Below are positions 22,817-29,924 of a DNA stretch of 29,924 bases, one piece after another. The stretch is from the NCBI GenBank assembly GCA_049600855.1, contig JBMYQA010000043.1:1-29924 (forward strand). Direction: 5' to 3'. Numbering within the stretch: position 1 is the first letter of the stretch; the number at the start of each line of letters is the position of its first letter. The stretch is from JBMYQA01 sp049600855 (GTDB lineage: Bacteria > Bacteroidota > Bacteroidia > Cytophagales > Flammeovirgaceae). Position numbers and translations under genes: made by a program. Below the pieces are notes generated by a model. It was not told the origin of the DNA. It saw only the letters and a list, made by a program, of their open reading frames with translations, and searched no databases.

Positions 22817-25800
22817 ATGAACAGACTAGATTTTTATTTACTGCTCCTCAGTTTTTTTTTCATTCCTTTCGCTCCAACGCTGGGTCAAAGTGCTAAGCTT
22901 TCTCAAATTTTGGTAAAAGCTGATTCATTGCTTTCTGATGATCAAGATAGTAGTGCTTACGAGCTATTGAAGCAAGCGGAAGACTTACTATTGAACGAAA
23001 AAGATGTATCCAATACTTTATTGAAAGATGTGCTATTAGGCGATTATTACTTTATAAAGCGCAATTTTAAAGAGGCTAGAAAAGCATATGAAACAGTATG
23101 GCAAAACAGTAGCCTTGATTTAGCGCATGAATTGGGTGTAAAAGTCTCAAAAGCCATCAATGATTTAGGTATTGTGTATTATAGAATAGGGGAGTTAGAT
23201 CTTGCAAAAAAGGCACATTTTAAAAGCCTTTCCTTATACCAAAACTATAAAGATTCTACAGGGTTTTGTTACAATTATAACAACCTGTCACTCGTAGCCA
23301 AAGAGCAGAAAGAAATCGACTCAGCAATTTATTATGCACAAAAAACCAATGTGTTAGCGAAGCAACTGAAAGATACGTTGAGCATTGCCGTGAGTTACCA
23401 GTCTTTAGCCGTCATATATCTGGATAATCAGCAAGATCTTAAAGGTATTGAGATGCTCAACAAAGCTAAATCTATTCTTGAGCATACGAATTATGAAAGT
23501 CATAAAAATCATGTTAAAAAAGTGCTAGCCTCAGCGTATCAACGGATTGGAGATCATACTTCTACAAAAGCCTTGTTATTTGACGTGCTGAATTACTATA
23601 AAAAATCAAACAATACTCGCTTTCTTGCCAGAACATATATTGGAATCGCTAAAGCATATCGCGATCAGAAAGGGGCAGATTACGATTCAGCGACATTTTA
23701 CATACAGCAAGCTTTTGATGTATTGAAGGAAACTCAAAATCGTAAATTATTGGCTCAGGCCTACCACATGGAGGGAATAATTGCAGATAGTCAAAAGCAC
23801 TACGAAAAGGCTTTGGCTTCTTTCCAAAAGAGTTACCAGTTGTTACAAGGGCGATACCTTGGGCAAGCTGCTGCTGTGATGATATCTATGGCGCTTACCT
23901 ATGAACAACTTGGCGATTACCAACAAGTACTCAGTTGGGTGACAAAAGTGCAAGAAACGAGTAAAAAACACATCAGTACTGGAAGTTTGACTAAGCTTTA
24001 TTTTCTACTGTATAAATCACACAAACATTTTAACCAATTAGAAAAAGCACTACAATACCACGAACTTTACCTGCAACAGATTAAAGCGTTAGGTTCGAGA
24101 GAGAAAAACCTATCGATGGCCCGCTTAGAATATCGCAATCAATTGGAACGGGAAAAAGCTTTGGAACAGGCAATACAAGAGAAAAAAGATTTAGCCTATC
24201 AGCAAAAAATTGATCGACAAGCTTGGCTGATTATATCAATGATTGGGGCAAGTATCCTGTTAGTTGTCATTGCCATTGTAATCTACCGATTTTATAAAAC
24301 CAAGCAGCGTGCTCACATTCAATTGGCGCATCATGCCGAAGAACTCCAAACCATGAACGAAGAGCAAAGGCAATTGAATGAATACTTGCAAAGCATGCGG
24401 CAGAAGGAGCAAGACCTTACCGAAGAATTGCAAGTAGCTTATGAACAATTGCAAAAGCTAGATCAAAGCAAAACACGTTTCTTTGCTAATATTTCTCATG
24501 AATTTAGAACGCCACTTACTGTAATATTGGGTAATCTAAGCAATATCAAGAAAGAATCTTTAACGCAAGCAACAACGATAGCATTAGACGCAATTGAACG
24601 AAATAGTCAGCAGCTCTACCAGCTCATTAATCAGCTATTAGACATCACTAAGTTGGAAGCAAGTCGTATGCCTTTGAAAATCCAGCAAGAAGAGGTAGTT
24701 GGCTTACTCAGAAGCTACTTCATGTCCTTTGAGTCTTTGGTAATGCAAAAAGGCATTGATTTACATTTTCAAAGTAGTAAGCCTGAGTTTGTCGGTTTTA
24801 TTGATAGAAGTGTAGTAGAGAAAATCATTTATAACTTAGTTTCTAATGCCATAAAGTTTACCACCAAGGGGATGATCTCCCTAGATGTAAACGTAGAGGG
24901 CCAATCCATAGTCATCATGCTAAGTGATACGGGTATAGGGATTTCTAAAGCCCATCTCCCCCATATTTTTGATCGTTTTTATCAGGTAGATACGCCCACA
25001 CAGCAGGTTTATGAAGGAACAGGTATTGGACTTGCACTAGTAAAAGAATTAGTAGAGTTACACCGAGGAGAGATTGAGGTAGAAAGCGAAGAAGGAAAGG
25101 GAACTACGTTTACCATACATCTTGCAGCAGCTGAGGAGGTATTTCATACAGAAGAGTTTGTAGACGATCAGCTCATTGCGCATGCGCATACTCAGCTAGC
25201 TACACTTAAGGTAAATACTGAAGCTGCTGATGCCACTGAGCCTGTTTTGCCACCAACATCGGCGAAACCACTCGTGTTAATCGTAGAAGATAATGTCGAT
25301 CTGCAAGCACTCATTAAAAGTGGATTAAAATCAGATTATGAAATCATTCAGGCGTTTGATGGTCAGAAAGGAGTGGATTTAGCGTATGAACACATTCCAA
25401 ATCTCATTATTAGTGATGTGATGATGCCTGAGAAAGATGGCTTTGAATTATGCAAAGAGCTCAAACAAGATGAACGAACTTGCCACATCCCAATTGTAAT
25501 GCTGACTGCTCGTATAGAGAAAATGGATAAATTGCATGGCTTAGAAATTGGCGCTGATGATTACCTCGCCAAACCGTTTGATCAACAAGAATTAGAAATC
25601 AGAATTGACAACCTCATTCAAACACGCAAAGTTTTGCAAAAACATTTTGCCGAAAAAGTAGATAACATGCTGTATACGCCTAATGAGGTAAGCTTAACTT
25701 CAGCAGATGAGGTATTTGTCAAAAATGTATTTGACATCATTGAAGAACATTATGGAGATACGGAGTTGAATGTAGAAAAGCTTGCCGATTTGATGAACTT

Positions 25801-26038
25801 AAGCAGTAGACAACTGGGCAGGAAGATTAAAGCCATATTAGGGTATGCCCCATCAAAACTGTTACAAAACTTCCGCTTGCAAAAAGCACAAGAATTACTC
25901 CACGATCAAAATCTCCAAATTGGTGAAGTGGGCTTTATGGTAGGCTTCACGAGTCGAGCCTATTTTAACAGGTGCTTTCGAGAGAAACTCAATCAAACTC
26001 CTAAAGAATATCAGGCAAAACTCTTTGAAAATGGCTAA
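22817..26038 (+). CDS. Hybrid two-component system protein (TPR sensor - kinase - REC - AraC)
   Basis: A 1073-residue one-protein signalling pathway. Signal peptide 1-23 (ends PTLGQ). A periplasmic helical-repeat region with TPR-like units spans about 25-440 (INDLGIVYYRIGELDLAKKA, MEGIIADSQKHYEKALASFQ). One membrane helix lies at about 468-492, followed by a cytosolic coiled coil. HisKA has H561 in ANISHEFRTPL. HATPase_c follows with YNLVSNAIKF, DTGIGIS and GTGIGLAL. The receiver domain has phospho-acceptor D867 in IISDVMMPEKDG and K in YLAKPF. The AraC-type HTH (about 965-1070) ends the protein, with the typical VGFTSRAYFNRCFREKLNQTPKEY. Neighbouring DUF285 genes share its upstream element, so they are likely targets. 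Confidence 0.95.
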   Translation: MNRLDFYLLLLSFFFIPFAPTLGQSAKLSQILVKADSLLSDDQDSSAYELLKQAEDLLLNEKDVSNTLLKDVLLGDYYFIKRNFKEARKAYETVWQNSSLDLAHELGVKVSKAINDLGIVYYRIGELDLAKKAHFKSLSLYQNYKDSTGFCYNYNNLSLVAKEQKEIDSAIYYAQKTNVLAKQLKDTLSIAVSYQSLAVIYLDNQQDLKGIEMLNKAKSILEHTNYESHKNHVKKVLASAYQRIGDHTSTKALLFDVLNYYKKSNNTRFLARTYIGIAKAYRDQKGADYDSATFYIQQAFDVLKETQNRKLLAQAYHMEGIIADSQKHYEKALASFQKSYQLLQGRYLGQAAAVMISMALTYEQLGDYQQVLSWVTKVQETSKKHISTGSLTKLYFLLYKSHKHFNQLEKALQYHELYLQQIKALGSREKNLSMARLEYRNQLEREKALEQAIQEKKDLAYQQKIDRQAWLIISMIGASILLVVIAIVIYRFYKTKQRAHIQLAHHAEELQTMNEEQRQLNEYLQSMRQKEQDLTEELQVAYEQLQKLDQSKTRFFANISHEFRTPLTVILGNLSNIKKESLTQATTIALDAIERNSQQLYQLINQLLDITKLEASRMPLKIQQEEVVGLLRSYFMSFESLVMQKGIDLHFQSSKPEFVGFIDRSVVEKIIYNLVSNAIKFTTKGMISLDVNVEGQSIVIMLSDTGIGISKAHLPHIFDRFYQVDTPTQQVYEGTGIGLALVKELVELHRGEIEVESEEGKGTTFTIHLAAAEEVFHTEEFVDDQLIAHAHTQLATLKVNTEAADATEPVLPPTSAKPLVLIVEDNVDLQALIKSGLKSDYEIIQAFDGQKGVDLAYEHIPNLIISDVMMPEKDGFELCKELKQDERTCHIPIVMLTARIEKMDKLHGLEIGADDYLAKPFDQQELEIRIDNLIQTRKVLQKHFAEKVDNMLYTPNEVSLTSADEVFVKNVFDIIEEHYGDTELNVEKLADLMNLSSRQLGRKIKAILGYAPSKLLQNFRLQKAQELLHDQNLQIGEVGFMVGFTSRAYFNRCFREKLNQTPKEYQAKLFENG

Positions 26039-26082
26039 AAAAGGCCTTTTGTCCGATGTTTAATATTTTTTGTCGGCTTTTT
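26037..26082 (+). terminator. Probable terminator of the hybrid regulator gene
   Basis: AAAAAGGCC and CCGA near the stop codon can pair with TCGG and GGCTTTTT downstream, giving a long A/T-flanked stem ending in TTTTT. The pairing has a bulge and a large A/T-rich loop, so confidence is moderate. Confidence 0.4.
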
Positions 26083-26278
26083 AATACCGTTCCTAACACG
26101 AATTCTCGGACTTTTGTTAGTAAATAATCGTCATGATTATTGACATCAATCCAAACAATGAAATCTAATGTATGGGGTGAATAATTCTCTGGGGTACAAA
26201 CCTAGTCAGCATGATGTTGATACATGCTCTCCTGTACGTTAATGTTGATTTTGGTTGTGAATTAACTGAGGTATAACT

Positions 26279-26440
26279 ATGATTAAAGAACACGTTTTTC
26301 CCCGTCCTTGGCAATTGCTGCCTCGCACGATATGGCAAGCTTTTCCTGTCAATGAATTGCTTAAACTAGCGATTCAGCTCTTGAATCAGCAAGGTAAAGC
26401 TAGCAAAGCATTAGCATTCCAGTATCCAATGTGGAAGTAA
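26279..26440 (+). CDS. Possible 53-residue small protein
   Basis: An ATG-to-TAA frame in the 560-bp gap between the hybrid regulator and the DUF285 gene. The product begins MIKEHVFPRPWQLLPRTIW and continues as an amphipathic helix (NELLKLAIQLLNQQGKASKA) to a QYPMWK end. There is no signal peptide or cysteine. It has a plausible amino-acid make-up with three Trp, but no recognised family; it could be a fragment of a lost gene. The rest of the gap holds the terminator at 26037 and the regulatory element at 26458. Confidence 0.3.
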   Translation: MIKEHVFPRPWQLLPRTIWQAFPVNELLKLAIQLLNQQGKASKALAFQYPMWK

Positions 26441-26457
26441 AGATAAGATGACATTAT

Positions 26458-26508
26458 TATACCGACTAGTCAAGTGATACAGTGTCTGTATTTCCTGATT
26501 TTATTTTC
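26458..26508 (+). promoter_or_regulatory. Composite regulatory element, copy 2 (first DUF285 gene)
   Basis: TATACC, six bases, TCAAG, a perfect palindrome ATACAG-TGT-CTGTAT (26477-26491), then CTGATTTTATTTTC. It ends 90 bp before the start codon at 26599. The palindrome with 6-bp arms and 3-bp spacer is repeated exactly in the arms at 29615-29629. Confidence 0.6.
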
Positions 26509-26598
26509 TACTAAGCTTGTATTGATCAATACTTGGTGTGTGGAGGTAGCGGTATATCGACTCAAATTTCAATCAGCAGAATAAATTTAATGGACAAA

Positions 26599-29574
26599 AT
26601 GTTGAAACAAATCGGTATTATTTTGCTATTAATTATTCCTATTGGAAATTTAATAGCGCAGGATGAATTTATTACGACTTGGCAAGTGAACTCAGCTGGA
26701 GAAAGTATCACCATTCCCACAACAGGCTCAGGTTATAATTATACGGTAGATTGGGGAGATGGAACCATAGAAGTTGGCTTAACGGGCGATGCAACCCATA
26801 CGTACACGCTTTCAGGCATCTATACGGTAAAGATTTCAGGAGATTTTCCACAAATATTCTTTAGTAATAATAGTGCTAGTGCAAATGCTATTTTGACGAT
26901 CGAGCAATGGGGAGCTATTGCTTGGTCGAGTATGGTGGCCGCTTTTAGAGGATGTACAAAGCTAACTATTAATGCTACTGATGCACCAGACTTGAGTGCT
27001 TGCACACTGATGTTTAAAATGTTTGAGTCCTGTGACTCACTCAATCAGGATATCAATCATTGGAACGTGAGTACCATCACAAACATGAGGGATCTATTTA
27101 ACGGTGCTAGTACTTTTAATCAATCCTTAAACAACTGGGATGTGCGTAATGTAACGACCATGTATGGCATGTTTTCAGGCGCATTGGCATTTAATGGAGA
27201 TATTTCAGGTTGGAATGTGAGTAAGGTAGAAAGCATGTCAGAAATGTTTAAAGGTGCTACTGCTTTCAATGGAAATATTTCAGGATGGAATGTAAGTAGT
27301 GTGACGCAAATGAGCTCGATGTTTGAGGATGCAACCGCCTTTAATCAGCCTATTGGTAATTGGGATTTATCAGGTCTTTCCAGATCTGGTTTGAGAAGTA
27401 TGTTCAGTGGTGCGACGGCTTTTAATCAATCGCTAAACAATTGGAACACCGCTTCGCTAACTAACATGGCATACCTATTTAAAGGAGCCACTGCTTTTAA
27501 TGGCGATATTTCAGGTTGGGATGTAAGTAAGGTCAAGGATATGATTTCCATGTTTGAGGATGCGCGTTCGTTCAATCAAGATTTGAGCAATTGGAATACT
27601 GTTGAAGGGGATGATTTGAGCAATATGTTTAAAAATGCCGTGGCTTTTAATGGCGATATTTCAACTTGGAATTTAAGGAATGCTTATTCAATCGCTTCTA
27701 TGTTTGAAAATGCAAGTGCTTTTGATCAGAATTTAGCCAATTGGAGGTTAGATCAATCGGTGATTATGACTAACCTATTTGATTACTCAGGGCTTTCTGC
27801 ATCAAACTACGATCGTATATTAATGAGTTGGCCTTATGTTATGGGGAGTTATGGGGCAAGATTGGGTGCAGCAGGAATACATTATTGTAATGGGGGAGAT
27901 GGAAGGCAATATGCAATGGATACTTACTTTTGGACAATTACAGATGCAGGAGTAGATTGTAATACGACTTGGGAAGGAAGTGCTTGGAATAATGGAACCC
28001 CCTTTGGAGAAATGAATGCCCTTATTTCTGCAGATTATGACACCTATACTGAGGGAGCAATCAATTGTACTGATCTGGAGGTTGCTGCCTCTAGTATTCT
28101 TACAATTCAGGGAGGGCAGTCCGTTAGTATTTCTGGGGATTTAGTAAATGGAGGGAACATCATCGTGAAAGATTCATCAGCCTTAGTGCAAACGGGCACT
28201 TCTCCAAGTAACTCAGGAACAGGTACATACACGGTGGAAAAAGAAACCAGCACTTTTCAAGAAGTCTACAACTATTGGTCATCTCCTGTACAACATACAA
28301 CCATTAACGCTGTATTTGGAGCAACAGGGCAAGCGTTCTATGATTTTGATGCAGTTGCCCAAACTTGGCAGGAGATGAATGCCAATACTGCACTAACAGT
28401 GGGAATGGGCTTTATTGCAACAGGGGTGGATGAAACAAATGGAGGCACCGTCACACGCACTTTTTCCGACAACACGGGCTTTAATTCAGGAACTATTACA
28501 ATTACCCCTGAATTTGATGGTACAGCAGGAGAGTCCGATAAAAACTGGAATTTAATTGGCAATCCTTACCCATCAGGCATAGATGCTACGCTGTTTTTAT
28601 CGGATAACAGCAGTGTGATCGAAAATGCTGTCTACCTCTGGAGTTCGGATGGTACCGATTTTATTGCAGACGAAGCAGACTACATGACCATGAATGCGGC
28701 AGGAACGGTAAATGCTGGAGGTAGTGGCGTAATGCCGTCGTCATCCACCATTGCCTCTTGCCAAGGTTTTTTTGTGCAAACATTAGCTGCTGGCGATATC
28801 ACTTTCCAAAATAGCCAACGAACGAGCACCAATAACACCTTTCAACGAATTGCCCAAACTGGCGCACGTGCTTGGATAACGGTGACTTTGAACGATCAAA
28901 TCAGCAACGAAATTCTGCTCGGCTTCTTCGAAGATGGCAAATGGGAAAAAGATCGCTACGATGCAGCAAAACTATCGGGAAATACCCACCTCTCATTCTA
29001 TAGCCAACAGGCATGTACGGACAGGGCACTGCCCTGTCCCAACAGCCCACTAGCTACCAGCAAATGGGCGATCCAAGGCCTCCCATCCTTAACTACCACA
29101 GATGCCTTGATGATCCCATTAGGATTAGAAGCCAAAACCGCAGGAAAATACACCTTTTCGCTGAATCACCTAGCGAATTTTCCAGAAGAAGCACAGCTTT
29201 ACCTTCATGACGCATTGACTGAAACAAGCATCCATTTACAAAAAGAGACTTACACACTTGAATTGGATAAAGAGACCTACGAAAATCGTTTTTATTTGAG
29301 AGTCATGCCAAGTCGTGTGACCAGCTTGGTTGAAAAATCAGCAGAAATAGGAGCTCGTGCATATGCTTACCAAGATCAAATTTATATCCAATTTCACGAT
29401 CAAACGGCTGCAAAAGCAAGTATTGGCGTTTATGCTATTTCAGGCAAGCTCATTTACAAACGAGAAAACGAATCAGCTTCCGATTTAATCATTCCAATGA
29501 CGCAAGGTGGCATTTACATCGTAAGAGTAGAAAATAAGCAAGGGGTACTCAGCAAGAAACTTCTAATAGAATGA
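26599..29574 (+). CDS. DUF285/BspA-like surface protein with T9SS sorting domain
   Basis: A 991-residue secreted protein. The frame is open back to 26533, but ATG 26599 is chosen because the paralogue at 29772 starts at the same position and has ATA in place of the upstream ATG at 26590. Signal peptide ends IGNLIAQ. A PKD-like beta segment (YTVDWGDGTIEVG) precedes about ten DUF285 repeats of roughly 25 residues (about 115-420; consensus FNxxxSxWNVSxVxxMxxMF), the Leu-poor BspA-type surface repeat. A long beta-rich region follows (about 430-905). The C-terminus is a T9SS sorting domain (ASIGVYAISGKLIY, GGIYIVRVENKQGVLSKKLL). A perfect 21-bp palindrome interrupts the coding sequence at 29019. 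Likely a surface adhesin or shed protein. Confidence 0.9.
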   Translation: MLKQIGIILLLIIPIGNLIAQDEFITTWQVNSAGESITIPTTGSGYNYTVDWGDGTIEVGLTGDATHTYTLSGIYTVKISGDFPQIFFSNNSASANAILTIEQWGAIAWSSMVAAFRGCTKLTINATDAPDLSACTLMFKMFESCDSLNQDINHWNVSTITNMRDLFNGASTFNQSLNNWDVRNVTTMYGMFSGALAFNGDISGWNVSKVESMSEMFKGATAFNGNISGWNVSSVTQMSSMFEDATAFNQPIGNWDLSGLSRSGLRSMFSGATAFNQSLNNWNTASLTNMAYLFKGATAFNGDISGWDVSKVKDMISMFEDARSFNQDLSNWNTVEGDDLSNMFKNAVAFNGDISTWNLRNAYSIASMFENASAFDQNLANWRLDQSVIMTNLFDYSGLSASNYDRILMSWPYVMGSYGARLGAAGIHYCNGGDGRQYAMDTYFWTITDAGVDCNTTWEGSAWNNGTPFGEMNALISADYDTYTEGAINCTDLEVAASSILTIQGGQSVSISGDLVNGGNIIVKDSSALVQTGTSPSNSGTGTYTVEKETSTFQEVYNYWSSPVQHTTINAVFGATGQAFYDFDAVAQTWQEMNANTALTVGMGFIATGVDETNGGTVTRTFSDNTGFNSGTITITPEFDGTAGESDKNWNLIGNPYPSGIDATLFLSDNSSVIENAVYLWSSDGTDFIADEADYMTMNAAGTVNAGGSGVMPSSSTIASCQGFFVQTLAAGDITFQNSQRTSTNNTFQRIAQTGARAWITVTLNDQISNEILLGFFEDGKWEKDRYDAAKLSGNTHLSFYSQQACTDRALPCPNSPLATSKWAIQGLPSLTTTDALMIPLGLEAKTAGKYTFSLNHLANFPEEAQLYLHDALTETSIHLQKETYTLELDKETYENRFYLRVMPSRVTSLVEKSAEIGARAYAYQDQIYIQFHDQTAAKASIGVYAISGKLIYKRENESASDLIIPMTQGGIYIVRVENKQGVLSKKLLIE
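29019..29039. repeat. Perfect 21-bp palindrome inside coding sequence
   Basis: GGACAGGGCA-C-TGCCCTGTCC has 10-bp arms. It encodes part of TDRALPCPNSP, a GC-rich, Pro/Cys-containing stretch unlike the flanking sequence, and the frame is kept. It resembles a REP-like palindromic insertion. Confidence 0.75.
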
Positions 29575-29597
29575 TTACAGTTACGCAATAAAGATTT

Positions 29598-29645
29598 TAT
29601 ACCTTTTTTCAAGCATACAGTTTCTGTATCGCCTGATTTTCTTTG
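29598..29645 (+). promoter_or_regulatory. Composite regulatory element, copy 3 (second DUF285 gene)
   Basis: TATACC, five bases, TCAAG, a perfect palindrome ATACAG-TTT-CTGTAT (29615-29629), then CTGATTTTCTTT. It ends about 125 bp before the start codon at 29772. Confidence 0.6.
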
Positions 29646-29771
29646 TAATCTCCTTTTAAGCAGGTGAGTAAAAATCCCACATTCACTTTACTTACCTACT
29701 TTAAATACAGCTATGATCTCACCGATCAATTACAGCAAAAATTTCAATCCATACCTAATTTAATAGACAAA

Positions 29772-29924
29772 ATGTTCAAACAAATCGGTATTTTTTTGCT
29801 ATTAATCTTTCCCATTGGAAGTTTAATGGCACAGAACGAATTCATCTCTACTTGGGAGGTGAGTTCAGATGGAGAAAGTATCACCATTCCCACAACAGGC
29901 TCAGGTTATAATTATACCGTAGAC
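29772..29924 (+). CDS. Second DUF285/BspA-like protein (partial, runs off the window)
   Basis: The first 51 codons are visible. The protein starts MFKQIGIFLLLIFPIGSLMA, a signal peptide closely matching that of the gene at 26599, and continues with GESITIPTTGSGYNYTVD, identical to its neighbour. More than 40 consecutive bases are identical between the two genes (near 26700 and 29873), so this is a recent tandem duplicate or has undergone gene conversion. Start chosen by alignment; ATA replaces the alternative upstream ATG. Confidence 0.88.
   Translation, partial: MFKQIGIFLLLIFPIGSLMAQNEFISTWEVSSDGESITIPTTGSGYNYTVD

Noticed and set aside
26533..26598. Longer start for the DUF285 protein
   Set aside because: It would put a polar extension ahead of the signal peptide, and the paralogue shows the start at 26599.
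1..29924. CRISPR arrays, tRNA or rRNA genes, complete insertion sequences
   Set aside because: No regularly spaced repeats, cloverleaf-like genes, rRNA sequence or transposase were seen on either strand.

Overview
The window (about 40% GC by eye) comes from a member of the phylum Bacteroidota. The evidence is type IX secretion C-terminal sorting domains on three secreted proteins, a periplasmic-sensor hybrid two-component protein with an AraC output, TPR-containing sensor kinases, NarL-type regulators, a VKOR-thioredoxin fusion, and weak Shine-Dalgarno signals. Genus cannot be fixed from the sequence. A marine or free-living Cytophagales/Saprospirales-like organism is a reasonable guess.

Layout. 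1-4.5 kb: end of an unidentified gene, a NarL-type response regulator, then a C39-like/VKOR/DsbA disulfide oxidase and an HlyD-type adaptor (+). 4.8-9.1 kb: REC-histidine kinase (-), second NarL regulator (+), TPR histidine kinase (-). 9.3-14.6 kb: one minus-strand run of histidine kinase, cysteine-rich T9SS protein, CBM96/FnIII protein, then three short cysteine-rich peptides with double-glycine leaders. 14.7-15.65 kb: a gene graveyard (S9 peptidase, histidine kinase and LuxR-type regulator remnants). 15.7-16.4 kb: third NarL regulator. 16.5-20.6 kb: tolC-like gene, C39-peptidase ABC exporter and thioredoxin (-). 20.8-22.1 kb: divergent gene of unknown function. 22.8-26.0 kb: hybrid two-component regulator. 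26.6 kb to end: a 991-residue DUF285/BspA-like T9SS surface protein and the start of a tandem paralogue.

How it fits together. The first 21 kb look like one dispersed system that makes, cleaves, oxidises and exports disulfide-rich GG-leader peptides (bacteriocin or signal). The precursors have 8, 8 and 10 core cysteines. The ABC exporter carries an intact C39 peptidase triad, and HlyD and TolC partners complete a one-step export channel. Two thiol-redox proteins are encoded with them. Separated parts are tied together by a 20-bp palindrome, ATTACGTG-N4-CACGTATT. It lies in the same orientation and at nearly the same distance from a TTTGTA/TTTATA box upstream of the VKOR-HlyD genes, the tolC-ABC-thioredoxin genes and one NarL regulator. 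The precursor genes lack this site but share their own near-identical 110-bp upstream block.

A second regulatory unit lies at 22.5-30 kb. A different composite element (TATACC, TCAAG, a palindrome centred on AG-TNT-CT, then TGATTTT) occurs upstream of the hybrid regulator and of both DUF285 genes. This suggests the regulator controls itself and the two surface proteins.
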